Part shown: positions 25,115 to 34,889 of the stretch, piece by piece
Layout: each line of letters starts with the position of its first letter
Position numbering within the stretch: position 1 is the stretch's first letter
Source: Candidatus Nitrotoga sp. AM1P
Lineage (GTDB): Bacteria > Pseudomonadota > Gammaproteobacteria > Burkholderiales > Gallionellaceae
DNA: 64,000 nt
Assembly: GCF_013168275.1 (NCBI RefSeq)
Contig: NZ_AP019547.1
Span: 434,001-498,000 of the forward strand
Reading direction: 5' to 3'
The notes under the pieces: generated by a model
Database searches by the model: none
Told to the model about the DNA's origin: nothing
The model's input: the letters and a program-made list of their open reading frames with translations, nothing else
Made by a program: the position numbers and the translations under genes

Positions 25115-28100
25115 ATGTTGAGATCTCTGGTCCGTTTTTCGATCCGATTCCGCGGTGTCGTGATCAGCCTTGCCTGTCTGTTGGCAGGCTACGGCATCTA
25201 TGCTCTCTATCAATCGAAGCTGGATGTATTCCCGGAATTCGCGCCGCCGCTCGCGGTCATCCAGACCGAAGCCCCAGGCCTGTCGAGCGAACAGGTCGAA
25301 ATATTGGTCACCAAGCCGATCGAGAATGCGATGGGGGGCGTCCTTGGATTGCAAACCATGCAATCCAAATCGCTGCAGGGATTGTCGCTGGTGACGATGA
25401 CTTTTGACAGTAGCACCGACATCTACCGGGCCCGGCAATTGGCTGCCGAGCGCCTTGGTACGGCAGCGGGATGGTTGCCGCGCAATGTGAAGCCACCGAC
25501 ATTACTACCGCTGATCTCATCGACCGGTATAGCGATGGTGATCGGACTGACCTCCGACGCGCGCTCTCAAATGGAGCTACGCAGCACGGCGGACTGGATT
25601 TTGCGGCCCCATCTTCTTGGTCTTCCGGGCATCGCCGGTGTAATCGTCTTTGGCGGTGACGTGCAGCAACTGCAGATTCAGGTTAACCCGCAGAAACTGG
25701 TCCGTTATGGCTTGTCGCTGCAGGACGTGCTGAATGCCGCACAACGCGCAACGGGAGTACGCGGTGCTGGATTTTTGGAAAACGCAAATCAGCGCATTGT
25801 TCTCCATACCGAAGGTCAAGTGCTGACGCCTGAACGACTGGCGCAAGTCGTGGTAACGTATAAAAATGGAATCGGTATTCATCTAGGGGATGTAGCCAGG
25901 GTATTAAATGCGCCTGCTCCCGCAGTGGGTGCCGCATCGATCGGCAACAAATCAGGGGTCATGCTGATCATCGAAAGCCAGTATGGCGCCGATACGATGA
26001 CCGTCACCGAATCAGTCGAGCAAGCGCTGGAAGGTTTGAAGCCGGTACTGGCGGCTGATCAGGTAATGCTGCACCCGGACATTTTCCGGCCCGCCAATTT
26101 TATTATGACCGCCATCGGTCATCTGCGCACGGCGTTACTGCTGGGCGGCATCCTGGTCATCGCCGTTCTCTTTCTCTTTTTGCTCAACGTCAGAACGGCA
26201 TTCATCTCGGCTACGGCGATTCCGCTGTCATTGCTGACGGCGGTGATCGTGTTGCACTATTTAGGTATCAGCTTGAACGCAATGACGCTCGGCGGGCTGG
26301 CGATCGCATTGGGGGAAGTGGTGGATGACGCCATCGTGGATGTTGAAAACATCTTACGACGTCTTCGTGAAAATCAAGTACTTGCTCAGCCGCTGGCCGC
26401 TGCTCGTGTGGTATTGAATGCATCAATCGAGGTGCGCAGTTCGGTCGTCTATGCGACTTTTATCGTCGTTCTGATATTTTTGCCGGTGCTTACCTTGTCC
26501 GGCGTCGCCGGAAAACTGTTCGCGCCGCTCGGCATCGCTTACATTCTGGCCATTCTGGCATCGCTTGGCGTTGCGCTGACCCTAACCCCTGCGTTGGCCT
26601 ATGTCCTTTTGACAACAAAATCACTGGAGACAGAAGATCCACGCCTGGTGAAAGCGCTGAAAGTACGCTATGGCAGCCTGCTGGTCGGCGTCGAACACCA
26701 TTCCGGCCTCATCATTGCGGTGATCATCGGGCTATGTGTCGCGGCGCTCGCGACACTGCCATTCCTCGAAGGCAGTTTCATTCCGGAGTTGAAGGAAGGC
26801 CATTACACGGTCCACATGGCGGCAACGCCTGGCACTTCCTTGTCCGAATCCATGCGTATTGGTCGCCAAATTACCTTGGCGTTGAGCAAAATTCCCGGTG
26901 TGCGTCTGGTGGCCCAGCGGGCTGGACGGGCGACCGAGGTAGTCGATCCGACCGGCGTCAATATCAGCGAATTCGAAGTGGATCTCAAACCGATGTCGGG
27001 TAGAGATCAAGAACAAACCTTGGCAAGAATCCGCACAACGATGGACAGCTTTCCGGGTTTGATTTCTTCCACCAATACCTTCCTTACCGAGAGAATCGAT
27101 GAAACCATTTCTGGTTTTACGATGCCGGTGATCGTGAATGTGTTCGGTAATGACCTGGATATTCTGGACAATAAGGCACGAGAAATTGCCCAGACATTGA
27201 ACCAGATACCGGGAGCTATCGGAGTGAGCGTGCAATCGCCCCCCGGTACACCGCGGTTGGTGATTCGATTGCGGCAGGATCAATTGACGCGCTATGGATT
27301 TACGCCGGTCGATGTTCTGGACGCCGTTCAGGCAGCTTATGAAGGGGTCAAGGTCGCTCAGATTTATGAAGGCAACCGGACTTATGATGTATCGGTATTG
27401 CTTGACCCGGGCAATCGGCAAAGCCCGGCGGAAGTCGGTGCGCTGCCTTTGCGCAACGGACAAGGGATAACGGTTCCACTAAAACAACTGGCCGATATTG
27501 TTCAATCCATCGGACGCTATCAGATTCAGCATAGCGGCGGACAACGTTTGCAGACCATTACATCGGGTGTGGCAGGGCGTGCAGTCAGTGAATTCGTCAA
27601 AGAAGCGCAAGCGCGGATCGACAAGGAAATCGTTTTCTCTAAGGGAATGTATGCAGTGTTTGCCGGAGAAGCGCAGGCACAGACGCAGGCACAGCATGAT
27701 TTGCTGGTCAACTCGATCATCGCGGGAATTGGCATCATGTTGCTGCTGTTCATGGCGTTACAAGGTGCGCGAGCATTGATGCTGGTGTTGGTGAATCTGC
27801 CTTTTGCATTGGTGGGCGGCGTCATAATGGTGCTGGTCACGGGTGGCAATCTGACGTTGGGTTCTTTAATCGGTTTTGTGACGCTATTCGGTATTACGTT
27901 GCGTAACTCCATTATGCTCATTTCTCATTACGAGCATCTGGTGAATCAGGAAGGTATGGTCTGGGGTGCAGAAACCGCCAACCGGGGGGCTACCGAGCGT
28001 CTGGTGCCGATTCTTATGACGGCCTTGGTTACTGCGTTGGGGCTATTGCCGCTGGCGCTATACAGCGGGGAACCTGGCAATGAAATCGAAGGGCCGATGG

Positions 28101-28231
28101 CGATTGTGATCTTGGGCGGCCTGATAACATCGACCGTACTTAATCTACTGGTGCTACCGACACTGGCGTTGCGCTTTGGATGTTTCGAAAAAAAGACTGA
28201 TCAAATGGGATTCATGCAGTCTTTCAAGTAA
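25115..28231 (+). CDS. RND efflux pump, heavy-metal (CusA/CzcA) type
   Basis: Twelve-helix inner-membrane proton antiporter of about 1038 residues. The opening MLRSLVRFSIRFRGVVISLA and LDVFPEFAPPLAVIQTEAPG are typical of the heavy-metal RND class. The TM4 motif LGEVVDDAIVDVENI carries the Asp pair and Glu expected for CusA/CzcA pumps. The second half repeats the porter and membrane pattern (LLLFMALQGARALMLVLVNL onward). ATG 25115 was chosen; the upstream in-frame TTG adds six residues without a better ribosome site. The gene lies 30 bases after the adaptor. Substrate is not certain; the neighbouring two-component system is of the kind that senses metals or cationic agents. Confidence 0.92.
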   Translation: MLRSLVRFSIRFRGVVISLACLLAGYGIYALYQSKLDVFPEFAPPLAVIQTEAPGLSSEQVEILVTKPIENAMGGVLGLQTMQSKSLQGLSLVTMTFDSSTDIYRARQLAAERLGTAAGWLPRNVKPPTLLPLISSTGIAMVIGLTSDARSQMELRSTADWILRPHLLGLPGIAGVIVFGGDVQQLQIQVNPQKLVRYGLSLQDVLNAAQRATGVRGAGFLENANQRIVLHTEGQVLTPERLAQVVVTYKNGIGIHLGDVARVLNAPAPAVGAASIGNKSGVMLIIESQYGADTMTVTESVEQALEGLKPVLAADQVMLHPDIFRPANFIMTAIGHLRTALLLGGILVIAVLFLFLLNVRTAFISATAIPLSLLTAVIVLHYLGISLNAMTLGGLAIALGEVVDDAIVDVENILRRLRENQVLAQPLAAARVVLNASIEVRSSVVYATFIVVLIFLPVLTLSGVAGKLFAPLGIAYILAILASLGVALTLTPALAYVLLTTKSLETEDPRLVKALKVRYGSLLVGVEHHSGLIIAVIIGLCVAALATLPFLEGSFIPELKEGHYTVHMAATPGTSLSESMRIGRQITLALSKIPGVRLVAQRAGRATEVVDPTGVNISEFEVDLKPMSGRDQEQTLARIRTTMDSFPGLISSTNTFLTERIDETISGFTMPVIVNVFGNDLDILDNKAREIAQTLNQIPGAIGVSVQSPPGTPRLVIRLRQDQLTRYGFTPVDVLDAVQAAYEGVKVAQIYEGNRTYDVSVLLDPGNRQSPAEVGALPLRNGQGITVPLKQLADIVQSIGRYQIQHSGGQRLQTITSGVAGRAVSEFVKEAQARIDKEIVFSKGMYAVFAGEAQAQTQAQHDLLVNSIIAGIGIMLLLFMALQGARALMLVLVNLPFALVGGVIMVLVTGGNLTLGSLIGFVTLFGITLRNSIMLISHYEHLVNQEGMVWGAETANRGATERLVPILMTALVTALGLLPLALYSGEPGNEIEGPMAIVILGGLITSTVLNLLVLPTLALRFGCFEKKTDQMGFMQSFK

Positions 28232-28273
28232 ATTGAGTACCATACCAGCCACCTTATTCTGTTGAGGGTACGA

Positions 28274-28936
28274 ATGCGAGTGCTGTTAGTGGAAGACGAC
28301 AAAATGATCGGCGAGGCAATAAGCCAGGCGCTACACGATGCCGCCTATGCGGTCGATTGGGTGCAGAACGGGCACGTGGCGATGTCAGCAATCGAGACCC
28401 ATACTTATGACATCGCGCTGCTTGATCTCGGCTTGCCAGGAGGAGACGGTTTGGAGGTGTTACGGCTGCTACGTTTGGCCGGCAAACATTTGCCCGTATT
28501 GATCGTCACCGCTCGCGATGCGGTGAAAGACCGCATCAAAGGCTTGGACCTTGGCGCCGACGATTACCTGGCCAAACCATTCGAAACCGGCGAGTTGCTC
28601 GCGCGAATGCGAGCGGTGTTTAGGCGCAAAGGCGGCAATGCGATAACGGTCATGACCAATGGAGCTTTGACGCTCGATCCCGCCACGCACGATGCCACTC
28701 ACGCTGACAAGTCATGTCGTCTGTCTGCCCGCGAATATGCACTGCTGCATACGCTGCTGCTGCGACCCGGTGCGATCCTTTCGCGAACCGAGTTGGAAGA
28801 ACGTATCTATGGGTGGAACGAAGAAATCGAAAGCAACGCGGTCGAATTTCTGATTCATGCCATTCGGAAGAAGCTCGGTGCAACCATTATCAAGAACGTC
28901 AGAGGGGTCGGCTGGATGGTCGCCAAACACGAATGA
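28274..28936 (+). CDS. OmpR/PhoB-family response regulator
   Basis: DNA-binding regulator of 220 residues. The receiver MRVLLVEDDKMIGEAI has phospho-acceptor Asp51 (ALLDLGLPGGDG) and the invariant Lys in YLAKPF. A winged-helix DNA-binding domain follows (LSAREYALLHTLLLRPGAI and SNAVEFLIHAIRKKLG). It resembles the QseB/PmrA/TctD branch. GAGGG precedes ATG 28274, 42 bases after the pump. Its stop overlaps the kinase start as ATGA. It most likely controls the upstream efflux operon, since all five genes run in the same direction with small gaps (inference). Confidence 0.92.
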   Translation: MRVLLVEDDKMIGEAISQALHDAAYAVDWVQNGHVAMSAIETHTYDIALLDLGLPGGDGLEVLRLLRLAGKHLPVLIVTARDAVKDRIKGLDLGADDYLAKPFETGELLARMRAVFRRKGGNAITVMTNGALTLDPATHDATHADKSCRLSAREYALLHTLLLRPGAILSRTELEERIYGWNEEIESNAVEFLIHAIRKKLGATIIKNVRGVGWMVAKHE

Positions 28937-30261
28937 TGGCTTCATTGCAACATCGATTATCGCTCTGGATTGCGGTGCTTATCGTTGCAGTCAGCGTGGT
29001 GGCTGGGGGGTTTTCGTTTTGGTTGGCGTTCGACGAAGCGCATGAATTGCAGGATGAACAGCTACGGCAAGTGGCGGCTCTAATGGATGTAAACGATCTT
29101 TTACCAATGCCGGTAAGTAACGATCGTGCCGTTAGCAACTACCCGGACACGAGGGTATTTATATTTCGATTAGGAACGCATACTGATGCCAAGCATACTG
29201 AACTGCAAATGGTCGGGTTACTGAATGATCTTGCCGATGGCATGCATACCGTGTCCGATCGGCAGAATGAATGGCGAGTCGTGATCAGAACGCTACCGAA
29301 TGGGGATCGGATCGCCGTTGGACAGCGTACCGCTATGCGCGATGAAATCGCTCGGGATGGTGCGCTGCGCACGGTGCTTCCATTAATCGGTTTGGTGCCG
29401 CTGCTGATCGTGCTGATCGGATTTGTAATTCGCCATACCTTTAGACCCGTGATGTGTTTGTCAAAAGATCTCGATGAAAAGGGGGATAAAAACCTCATTC
29501 CATTGTCTGGCGATGGTATACCCAAAGAAATCCTGCCATTCGTGGAGTCGATTAACCGGCTTCTCGCGCGGCTAACTCTGTCCATGGCACAACAACGGCG
29601 ATTCGTCGCCGATGCCGCACACGAACTGCGTTCGCCCATTACGGCGCTGACGCTGCAGGCGGAAAACATCGAACGCGCCGACATGTCGATCGAGGCTAGA
29701 CAGCGGTTGGCGCCGCTCAAGGCGGGACTTGTTCGGGCACGCTCGCTCATTGAACAACTGTTGAGTTTGGCGAAGCACCAGGTGAATCAAACTACAGATG
29801 TGGAAATCGTGGCATTCGACATGATTGTTCGCGAAGTGGTTAAAGAACTTTACCCGTTGGCGGAAGCGAAGCATATCGATTTGGGTATCGAGCGTGAAGA
29901 GCCGATACGGCTGCGGGGCGGCGCGTTCGATTTTTTGACTTTGACCCGCAATGCTCTCGACAATGCGATCCGGTATACGCCCGTTAATGGCAAGGTCGAT
30001 GTCAGCTTCTTTCTCGAAGGCAATCGGATGGTATTCCGCGTCGAAGACAGCGGGCCAGGCATTCCGGAAGATGAACTCTTGCGGGTATTTGATCCCTTTT
30101 ATCGAATCGCCGCTTCCGGTGAAACGGGAACCGGTTTGGGATTATCAATCGTACGTGACATTGCCAGGCGTTTGAATGGAATTGCGACATTGTCCAATAT
30201 TAATAATGCAGGCCGATCAGGGTTGCGATTCCAATACTCGCAGAGCCTCACAATATATTGA
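28933..30261 (+). CDS. sensor histidine kinase, QseC/TctE-like
   Basis: Membrane kinase of 442 residues partnered with the preceding regulator. TM1 (about 10-32) and TM2 (about 148-166) enclose a periplasmic sensor of about 115 residues containing VFIFRLGTHTDAKHTELQM. After a HAMP-like linker comes the H-box ADAAHELRSPITAL with His230. The HATPase follows, with N-box TLTRNALDNAIRYTP, G1 VEDSGPGIP and G2 GTGLGLSIV. Two adjacent ATGs (28933 and 28936) overlap the regulator stop. The stop codon itself lies inside the arm of a palindromic repeat element, so the last residues (QSLTIY) may have been altered by that insertion. Confidence 0.92.
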   Translation: MMASLQHRLSLWIAVLIVAVSVVAGGFSFWLAFDEAHELQDEQLRQVAALMDVNDLLPMPVSNDRAVSNYPDTRVFIFRLGTHTDAKHTELQMVGLLNDLADGMHTVSDRQNEWRVVIRTLPNGDRIAVGQRTAMRDEIARDGALRTVLPLIGLVPLLIVLIGFVIRHTFRPVMCLSKDLDEKGDKNLIPLSGDGIPKEILPFVESINRLLARLTLSMAQQRRFVADAAHELRSPITALTLQAENIERADMSIEARQRLAPLKAGLVRARSLIEQLLSLAKHQVNQTTDVEIVAFDMIVREVVKELYPLAEAKHIDLGIEREEPIRLRGGAFDFLTLTRNALDNAIRYTPVNGKVDVSFFLEGNRMVFRVEDSGPGIPEDELLRVFDPFYRIAASGETGTGLGLSIVRDIARRLNGIATLSNINNAGRSGLRFQYSQSLTIY

Positions 30262-30380
30262 TCCGGCACCGTTTATCCAAGAAGTCGTTCGCATTAAGCT
30301 TGTCGAAATGTGAATGGCTTCTTATGCTTCGACAAGCTCAGCACGAACGGCAATTAAGTTCAATTCGTGCCGGATCAATA
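30256..30380. repeat. 125-bp palindromic repeat element with nested inverted arms
   Basis: The ends are perfect 14-base inverted repeats: TATTGATCCGGCAC (30256-30269) and GTGCCGGATCAATA (30367-30380). Inside lies a second hairpin in which AGCTTGTCGAA pairs with TTCGACAAGCT, flanked by GTTCG and CGAAC. The inner sequence TTCGACAAGCTCAGCACGAA is, as far as I recall, a dispersed repeat in many bacterial genomes. The element begins within the kinase stop codon region and may serve as its terminator. It has no coding capacity. Confidence 0.7.
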
Positions 30381-30680
30381 AGTAAGTAATAACTTGCAGC
30401 ATCTCGATTACTACATTGCCGTAATCTTCATGTCGGATGCCCCTTTCTTTGTAGTGGTAGTAAAGTTACCACTGCTTTGGCACTTAGATGCCGTTTTAGG
30501 AAGTGGGTGTCCGTTCCATTATGAACTTCCTTCGTCGACCCGAGGCAGAAACTCGCACCGGACGAAAAATGGGATTCCCGGAAGCAATCAATTCAACTTA
30601 GCGGGGAGATGAGTCAGAACAGCTTTTTTGGTCTGGCCGAGACATACGGCCACAAAGAAAGCGCGGGAAGAATGCATCAA
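30381..30680. other. intergenic region between repeat and MFS relic
   Basis: About 300 bases with no recognisable gene. A plus-strand frame of 72 codons starting with TTG has no ribosome site and an unlikely composition. I cannot assign any part of it. Confidence 0.35.
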
Positions 30681-31154
30681 TCACAACGCTCCAGCGATCA
30701 GCGATGCAGGCAGAAAGATAAGGCTGGTCACAAAATTGTAGAGACCGATCGCAGGCGCGTGCCGCTCTAGTTCGATATTGCTATAAACGCCTTGCTCTGG
30801 GCTTCGTCGATTGCATAAACACGCCATAAATGATGAACAGGGCAATGACCTGTCATTGTGTGGTCGCGAATGCAAAGCCGAGGCTCATTATTAGATAGAT
30901 CAGGTAGCCCAGCATTATTATCCGCCCCCTTCCAAAACTATTCCCAAGTTTGCCTATCAGCGGTGATGCAACAACGAATGCAATATTGAACAAGGCATAA
31001 ACAATAAGATGTCCTTGACTGCAAAATCGATGCTGTGTGCGCGCAACAGTAGAAAGCAGAAACTGAAATAGGCTAGCGAAAAAATTCCTGCTGCGACAAG
31101 GTAGCGCTTGAATTGCGGGCTGAGGATTTTCCATGTTCCGAACATGTTTTGCAT
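30681..31154 (-). pseudogene. MFS transporter, truncated and frameshifted relic
   Basis: Pieces of the C-terminal half of a major-facilitator permease can be read on the minus strand in different frames. First comes FGTWKILSPQFKRYLVAAGI and IFSLAYFSFCFLLLRA, then, after a frame change, LIVYALFNIAFVVASPLIGK with LGNSFGRGRIIMLGYLIYLI, and finally, after another change, LYNFVTSLIFLPASLIAGAL followed by a stop. The GK-(L)-x3-FGR stretch is the cytoplasmic MFS loop motif. The N-terminal half is absent and the C-terminus is short. At least two frameshifts make it non-functional. It lies immediately upstream of the flagellar operon on the opposite strand. Confidence 0.75.
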
Positions 31155-31271
31155 TTATAACGCGGAAATTAAGGCGGTTTCCTACGCTTATTCGTTCAAT
31201 AGTCATAGCGCATTGTTGTTTAGCATGTGCGTTATGGAAGAAGTAAAAAAGTAATGAAGGATATAAGCAAA

Positions 31272-31676
31272 ATGGTCAGCAAAATTGACAATGCATTACA
31301 GTTTAATCGAACCGTGCTGAACCTGCGCGCGGCGCGTCAGGAACTTATTGCCTCCAATATCGCTAATGTCGATACACCCAATTACAAGGCAAAAGATATT
31401 GATTTTGCCAAGACGTTGCAAGGCGCAATTTCAGGTAACACAGCGAAGTTGCAGATGGCAGGTACCGTGCCCCATCACTTGAGTAGTAGCCCAGGTGAAA
31501 ATGTAATGGGGGCGCCGGTAATGTTTCGCAATGTAGTGCAGCCTAGCGCGGACGGTAATACGGTGGATATGGATGTTGAGCGTGCGCAGTTTGCTGACAA
31601 TGCTTTGCGCTATGAAGCCAGCGTGAAATTTGTGGATAGTCAAATCAAAAGTGTATTAACCGCATTACAAGGATAA
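31272..31676 (+). CDS. flgB: flagellar proximal rod protein FlgB
   Basis: First rod subunit distal to the MS ring, secreted by the flagellar export apparatus without a signal peptide. At 134 residues it has the usual size. The N-terminal rod motif [28 protein letters not shown] and the C-terminal amphipathic helix ([22 protein letters not shown]) are present. I chose ATG 31272 ([16 protein letters not shown]), which matches the usual FlgB start; an in-frame ATG at 31254 is possible. It opens a long operon of rod, hook and ring genes. flgA, flgM and flgN, often upstream, are not in this window. Confidence 0.95.
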   Translation: MVSKIDNALQFNRTVLNLRAARQELIASNIANVDTPNYKAKDIDFAKTLQGAISGNTAKLQMAGTVPHHLSSSPGENVMGAPVMFRNVVQPSADGNTVDMDVERAQFADNALRYEASVKFVDSQIKSVLTALQG

Positions 31677-31681
31677 CCATT

Positions 31682-32086
31682 ATGTCGTTATTTAATATTT
31701 TTAATATTTCGGGTTCTGCCATGACAGCGCAGTCACAGCGTCTGAATGTGGTGGCCAGCAATCTGGCCAACGCCGATAGTACGACTAGTGCCAATGGCCA
31801 GCCTTATCGTGCCAAGCAGGTGATGTTTAGCGCCACGCCGATGGGAGATGGAGGGGGTGCCGGGGTAAAAGTATCAGGGGTGGTGGAAGATGCTTCACCG
31901 ATGAAAATGCTGTACGACCCCAAGCATCCAATGGCCAATGAAAAAGGCTATGTCACGCTGCCCAATGTCAATGTGGTGGAAGAGATGGTGAACATGATTT
32001 CGTCTTCGCGTTCCTATCAAAATAATGTGGAGGTGATGAATACCTCCAAGAGTTTGTTGCTCAAAACTCTGACCATAGGCCAGTAA
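31682..32086 (+). CDS. flgC: flagellar proximal rod protein FlgC
   Basis: Rod subunit of 134 residues, starting five bases after flgB. The N-terminus has the shared axial motif [20 protein letters not shown] followed by PYRAKQVMF. The C-terminus has [20 protein letters not shown], the helix that packs in the rod. Both ends are intact and the length is typical. Translation is probably coupled to flgB. Confidence 0.96.
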   Translation: MSLFNIFNISGSAMTAQSQRLNVVASNLANADSTTSANGQPYRAKQVMFSATPMGDGGGAGVKVSGVVEDASPMKMLYDPKHPMANEKGYVTLPNVNVVEEMVNMISSSRSYQNNVEVMNTSKSLLLKTLTIGQ

Positions 32087-32100
32087 CGAAAGGATAAGCC

Positions 32101-32784
32101 ATGATTAGCTCAACCCAAGATACCAGTTCCACTTCCGCAATTATTTCTTCGCTTAATGCCAAGAGAAATGCTGCGTCGAATACTGAAAGCAGTGTAGCTA
32201 CTACAGAGAATCGATTTTTGAAACTGTTAGTTACCCAAATGAAAAATCAGGATCCGTTGAATCCGATGGATAACGCGCAGGTGACATCACAGATGGCGCA
32301 GCTTAGTACGGTAAGCGGCATTGACAAGCTTAATGCCACTTTGCAGGCATTAAGCGACAGCATGTCCATGGGGCAGTCTTTATCAGCCACCAGCATGATA
32401 GGGCATGGGGTTTTGATTGCAGGCTCGGCGATTACCTTGAAAGATGGCAAGGCAATTGGTGGGATTGAACTGACTCAACCCGCTGACAGCGTAAAGGTGC
32501 TGATACAGGATGCTGCGGGTAACACGGTGAGTACCATGCAAATGGGTGCGCAGAAAGCTGGTGTGACACCACTGGTATGGGATGGTCAGACAGACGCGGG
32601 TACAGCTGCTGCAAATGGAACGTATAAATTTTCGGTGGAAGCAATGCTGGCTGGCAATAAGATTGACGCTAATGCTTTGACCTTTGGCATGGTAAATGCT
32701 GTAACCCCGGGAACAAATGGAGCTACTCTGGATGTGGGGTCGGCTGGTAGTGTTCCGATGTCTGCAGTAAAGCAAATTATCTAA
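32101..32784 (+). CDS. flgD: hook-capping protein FlgD
   Basis: Scaffold that caps the growing hook, 227 residues. The N-terminal secretion/capping segment ENRFLKLLVTQMKNQDPLNP followed by MDNAQVTSQMAQLSTVSGI is fully conserved. The C-terminal half shows a FlgD Ig-like/tudor arrangement, with VWDGQTDAGTAAANGTYKF as the recognisable Ig-like motif. It starts 14 bases after flgC with AAAGGATAAGCC as ribosome site. Nothing unusual is seen. Confidence 0.96.
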   Translation: MISSTQDTSSTSAIISSLNAKRNAASNTESSVATTENRFLKLLVTQMKNQDPLNPMDNAQVTSQMAQLSTVSGIDKLNATLQALSDSMSMGQSLSATSMIGHGVLIAGSAITLKDGKAIGGIELTQPADSVKVLIQDAAGNTVSTMQMGAQKAGVTPLVWDGQTDAGTAAANGTYKFSVEAMLAGNKIDANALTFGMVNAVTPGTNGATLDVGSAGSVPMSAVKQII

Positions 32785-32799
32785 TGTGAGGAGAGTGTC

Positions 32800-34059
32800 A
32801 TGGGATTTCAACAAGGATTAAGCGGATTAAATGCTGCGGCTCAGAATCTGAACGTAATCGGTAACAACGTGGCTAACGCGAGTACCGTTGGTTTTAAGCA
32901 ATCACAAGCGCAGTTTGCGGATGTGTATGCCAGCACTTTGGGTGGCTCAGGTGGATTGGCAGCAGGGATTGGCACTAAAGTTTCAACTGTAGCCCAACAG
33001 TTTGGACAAGGGAATATCAGTGTAACTGACAACCCGCTGGATATAGCGATTAGCGGCCAAGGGTTTTATCAACTGGACAATAATGGTGCGATAGCTTACA
33101 GCCGGAATGGCCAATTTCAATTGGACAAAAACGGTTTTATAGTAAATGCACAGGGTCACAAGTTAACCGGTTTCGCGGCTAATCCGTTGACGGGAGCCAT
33201 TTCGCTGGGCAGTGCAGTGCCATTGCAAGTGTCTACGCAGTCACTTACTCCGCTGCCGAGTTCCACGTCTTCGGTTGGCGTAAATTTGGATTCTCGTATG
33301 ACAGTGCCTACTACGTCAGTTTTTAGCGCGATTGATTCAACTTCGTATAATAGTTCTACCGCATTGACGTTATATGACAGTTTGGGCAATAGCCATATTG
33401 CGACTACGTATTTTGTGAAGAATGCGACTGTAAATACTTGGGATGTTCATATGACCGTGGATGGTTTAGGTCTGGATGGAACCGCTGCGACTGCAACGAA
33501 TACCTTGCTAGGGACATCTCCTACTTTAACCTTTAATACAACCGGTGCGCTAATTACCCCAGCGACAGGCATAGTCAGCGTACCTGGTATTGTTTATGCA
33601 ACAGGTTCGACTACTCCTCAGCCTTTGACGTTCAATTTTCTTTCTTCTTCGCAATTCGGTGCGGCATTTGCAGTGAATAAACTGACGCAAAATGGCTATG
33701 CATCCGGACAGTTGAGTGGTTTTAACACAAGTGCGGACGGTACGATTGTGGGCCGCTATACCAACGGGCAATCCAAGGCATTGGGACAAATTTTGCTCAC
33801 TAACTTTGCCAATCCGCAGGGCCTGCAGCCAGTGGGCAACAATGAATGGATTGCTTCTGCTAGTTCTGGCCCAGCATTGGTAGGTACGCCGGGCACTTCA
33901 AGTTTAGGTGTGGTGCAGTCAAGCGCAGTGGAAGACTCTAACGTGGATTTGACCGCCGAGCTGGTGAATATGATTATGGCGCAGCGTGTATATCAGGCTA
34001 ATGCGCAAACCATCAAGACGGAGGATGCAATGATGCAAACCATTACCAATCTGCGCTAA
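32800..34059 (+). CDS. flgE: flagellar hook protein FlgE
   Basis: Main hook subunit of 419 residues, exported and polymerised under the FlgD cap. The N-terminal rod motif GFQQGLSGLNAAAQNLNVIG leads into NNVANASTVGFKQSQAQF. A low-complexity Ser/Thr/Gly-rich middle follows, and the C-terminal VDLTAELVNMIMAQRVYQANAQTIKTEDAM completes it. GAGGAGAG lies just upstream of the ATG. Length is within the betaproteobacterial range. Confidence 0.96.
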   Translation: MGFQQGLSGLNAAAQNLNVIGNNVANASTVGFKQSQAQFADVYASTLGGSGGLAAGIGTKVSTVAQQFGQGNISVTDNPLDIAISGQGFYQLDNNGAIAYSRNGQFQLDKNGFIVNAQGHKLTGFAANPLTGAISLGSAVPLQVSTQSLTPLPSSTSSVGVNLDSRMTVPTTSVFSAIDSTSYNSSTALTLYDSLGNSHIATTYFVKNATVNTWDVHMTVDGLGLDGTAATATNTLLGTSPTLTFNTTGALITPATGIVSVPGIVYATGSTTPQPLTFNFLSSSQFGAAFAVNKLTQNGYASGQLSGFNTSADGTIVGRYTNGQSKALGQILLTNFANPQGLQPVGNNEWIASASSGPALVGTPGTSSLGVVQSSAVEDSNVDLTAELVNMIMAQRVYQANAQTIKTEDAMMQTITNLR

Positions 34060-34096
34060 GTAGTTAGCTGACGGTTGGTTAACTGAGGAGAAGAAG

Positions 34097-34840
34097 ATGG
34101 ATAGGCTTATTTATACTGCCATGAGTGGGGCATCGCACACGATGCAACAGCAAGCGACGGTAGGGCAAAACTTATCCAACGTTAATACGCCTGGTTATCG
34201 TGCTGTCATTAGTGCATTTCGTGCAGTGCCACTGGTTGGCGAAGGTTTGCCGACGCGTGCTTTCGTGGTGGATTCCACGGCGGGTGCCGATTTTTCACCA
34301 GGGGTCATGCAGCCAACCGGGCGCAATTTGGACATAGCGGTACAGGGCAGAGGCTGGATTGCCGTGCAACTGGAAAACGGCAGTGAGGCGTATACCCGTA
34401 ACGGTAGTTTCCACGTTACTCCTGGAGGTATTCTGCAGACCCGCACCGGCTTGAATGTGGCAGGTGATACGGGCTTGATTACGATTCCGCCCAATACCGA
34501 AGTGACCGTAGCCAAGGATGGCACTATCTCCACCGTCCCTACCGGAATGCCTCCTAATCAGGTTGTGGTGGTTGGGCGGATCAAATTAGTGAATCCGCCA
34601 GAAGCGCAGATGGTACGCGGTGACGACGGCTTGTTTCGTACCCAGGATGGTAAGCCTGTCGTGGCTGATATAGCGGTGACCGTCGCTCCCGGTAACTTGG
34701 AAAGTAGCAATGTAAATACGGTAGAAGCAATGGTAAACATGATTACGCTGGCACGGCAGTTCGATATGCAGATGAAGATGCTGCAGAGCGCTGACAGCAA
34801 CGCCAGGCAGGCGAGTCAATTACTCAGCATGAACGCTTGA
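34097..34840 (+). CDS. flgF: flagellar proximal rod protein FlgF
   Basis: Rod subunit of 247 residues. The N-terminus [20 protein letters not shown] and the motif [16 protein letters not shown] are FlgF-type, and the C-terminus has [20 protein letters not shown]. It starts 37 bases after flgE with GAGGAGAAGAAG as ribosome site. It differs from FlgG in its shorter middle and in the GASHTM sequence. Confidence 0.95.
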   Translation: MDRLIYTAMSGASHTMQQQATVGQNLSNVNTPGYRAVISAFRAVPLVGEGLPTRAFVVDSTAGADFSPGVMQPTGRNLDIAVQGRGWIAVQLENGSEAYTRNGSFHVTPGGILQTRTGLNVAGDTGLITIPPNTEVTVAKDGTISTVPTGMPPNQVVVVGRIKLVNPPEAQMVRGDDGLFRTQDGKPVVADIAVTVAPGNLESSNVNTVEAMVNMITLARQFDMQMKMLQSADSNARQASQLLSMNA

Positions 34841-34889
34841 TTTCGGCGCGACTAATCGCGCTCCTATAAATTTTGAAAGGATAGTGACC

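Noticed and set aside
26732..27463. 243-codon minus-strand open frame inside the RND pump
   Set aside because: Antisense of a clearly coding gene; composition is unlike a real protein.
30394..30612. 72-codon plus-strand frame after the palindromic element
   Set aside because: TTG start without a ribosome site, and no recognisable sequence.
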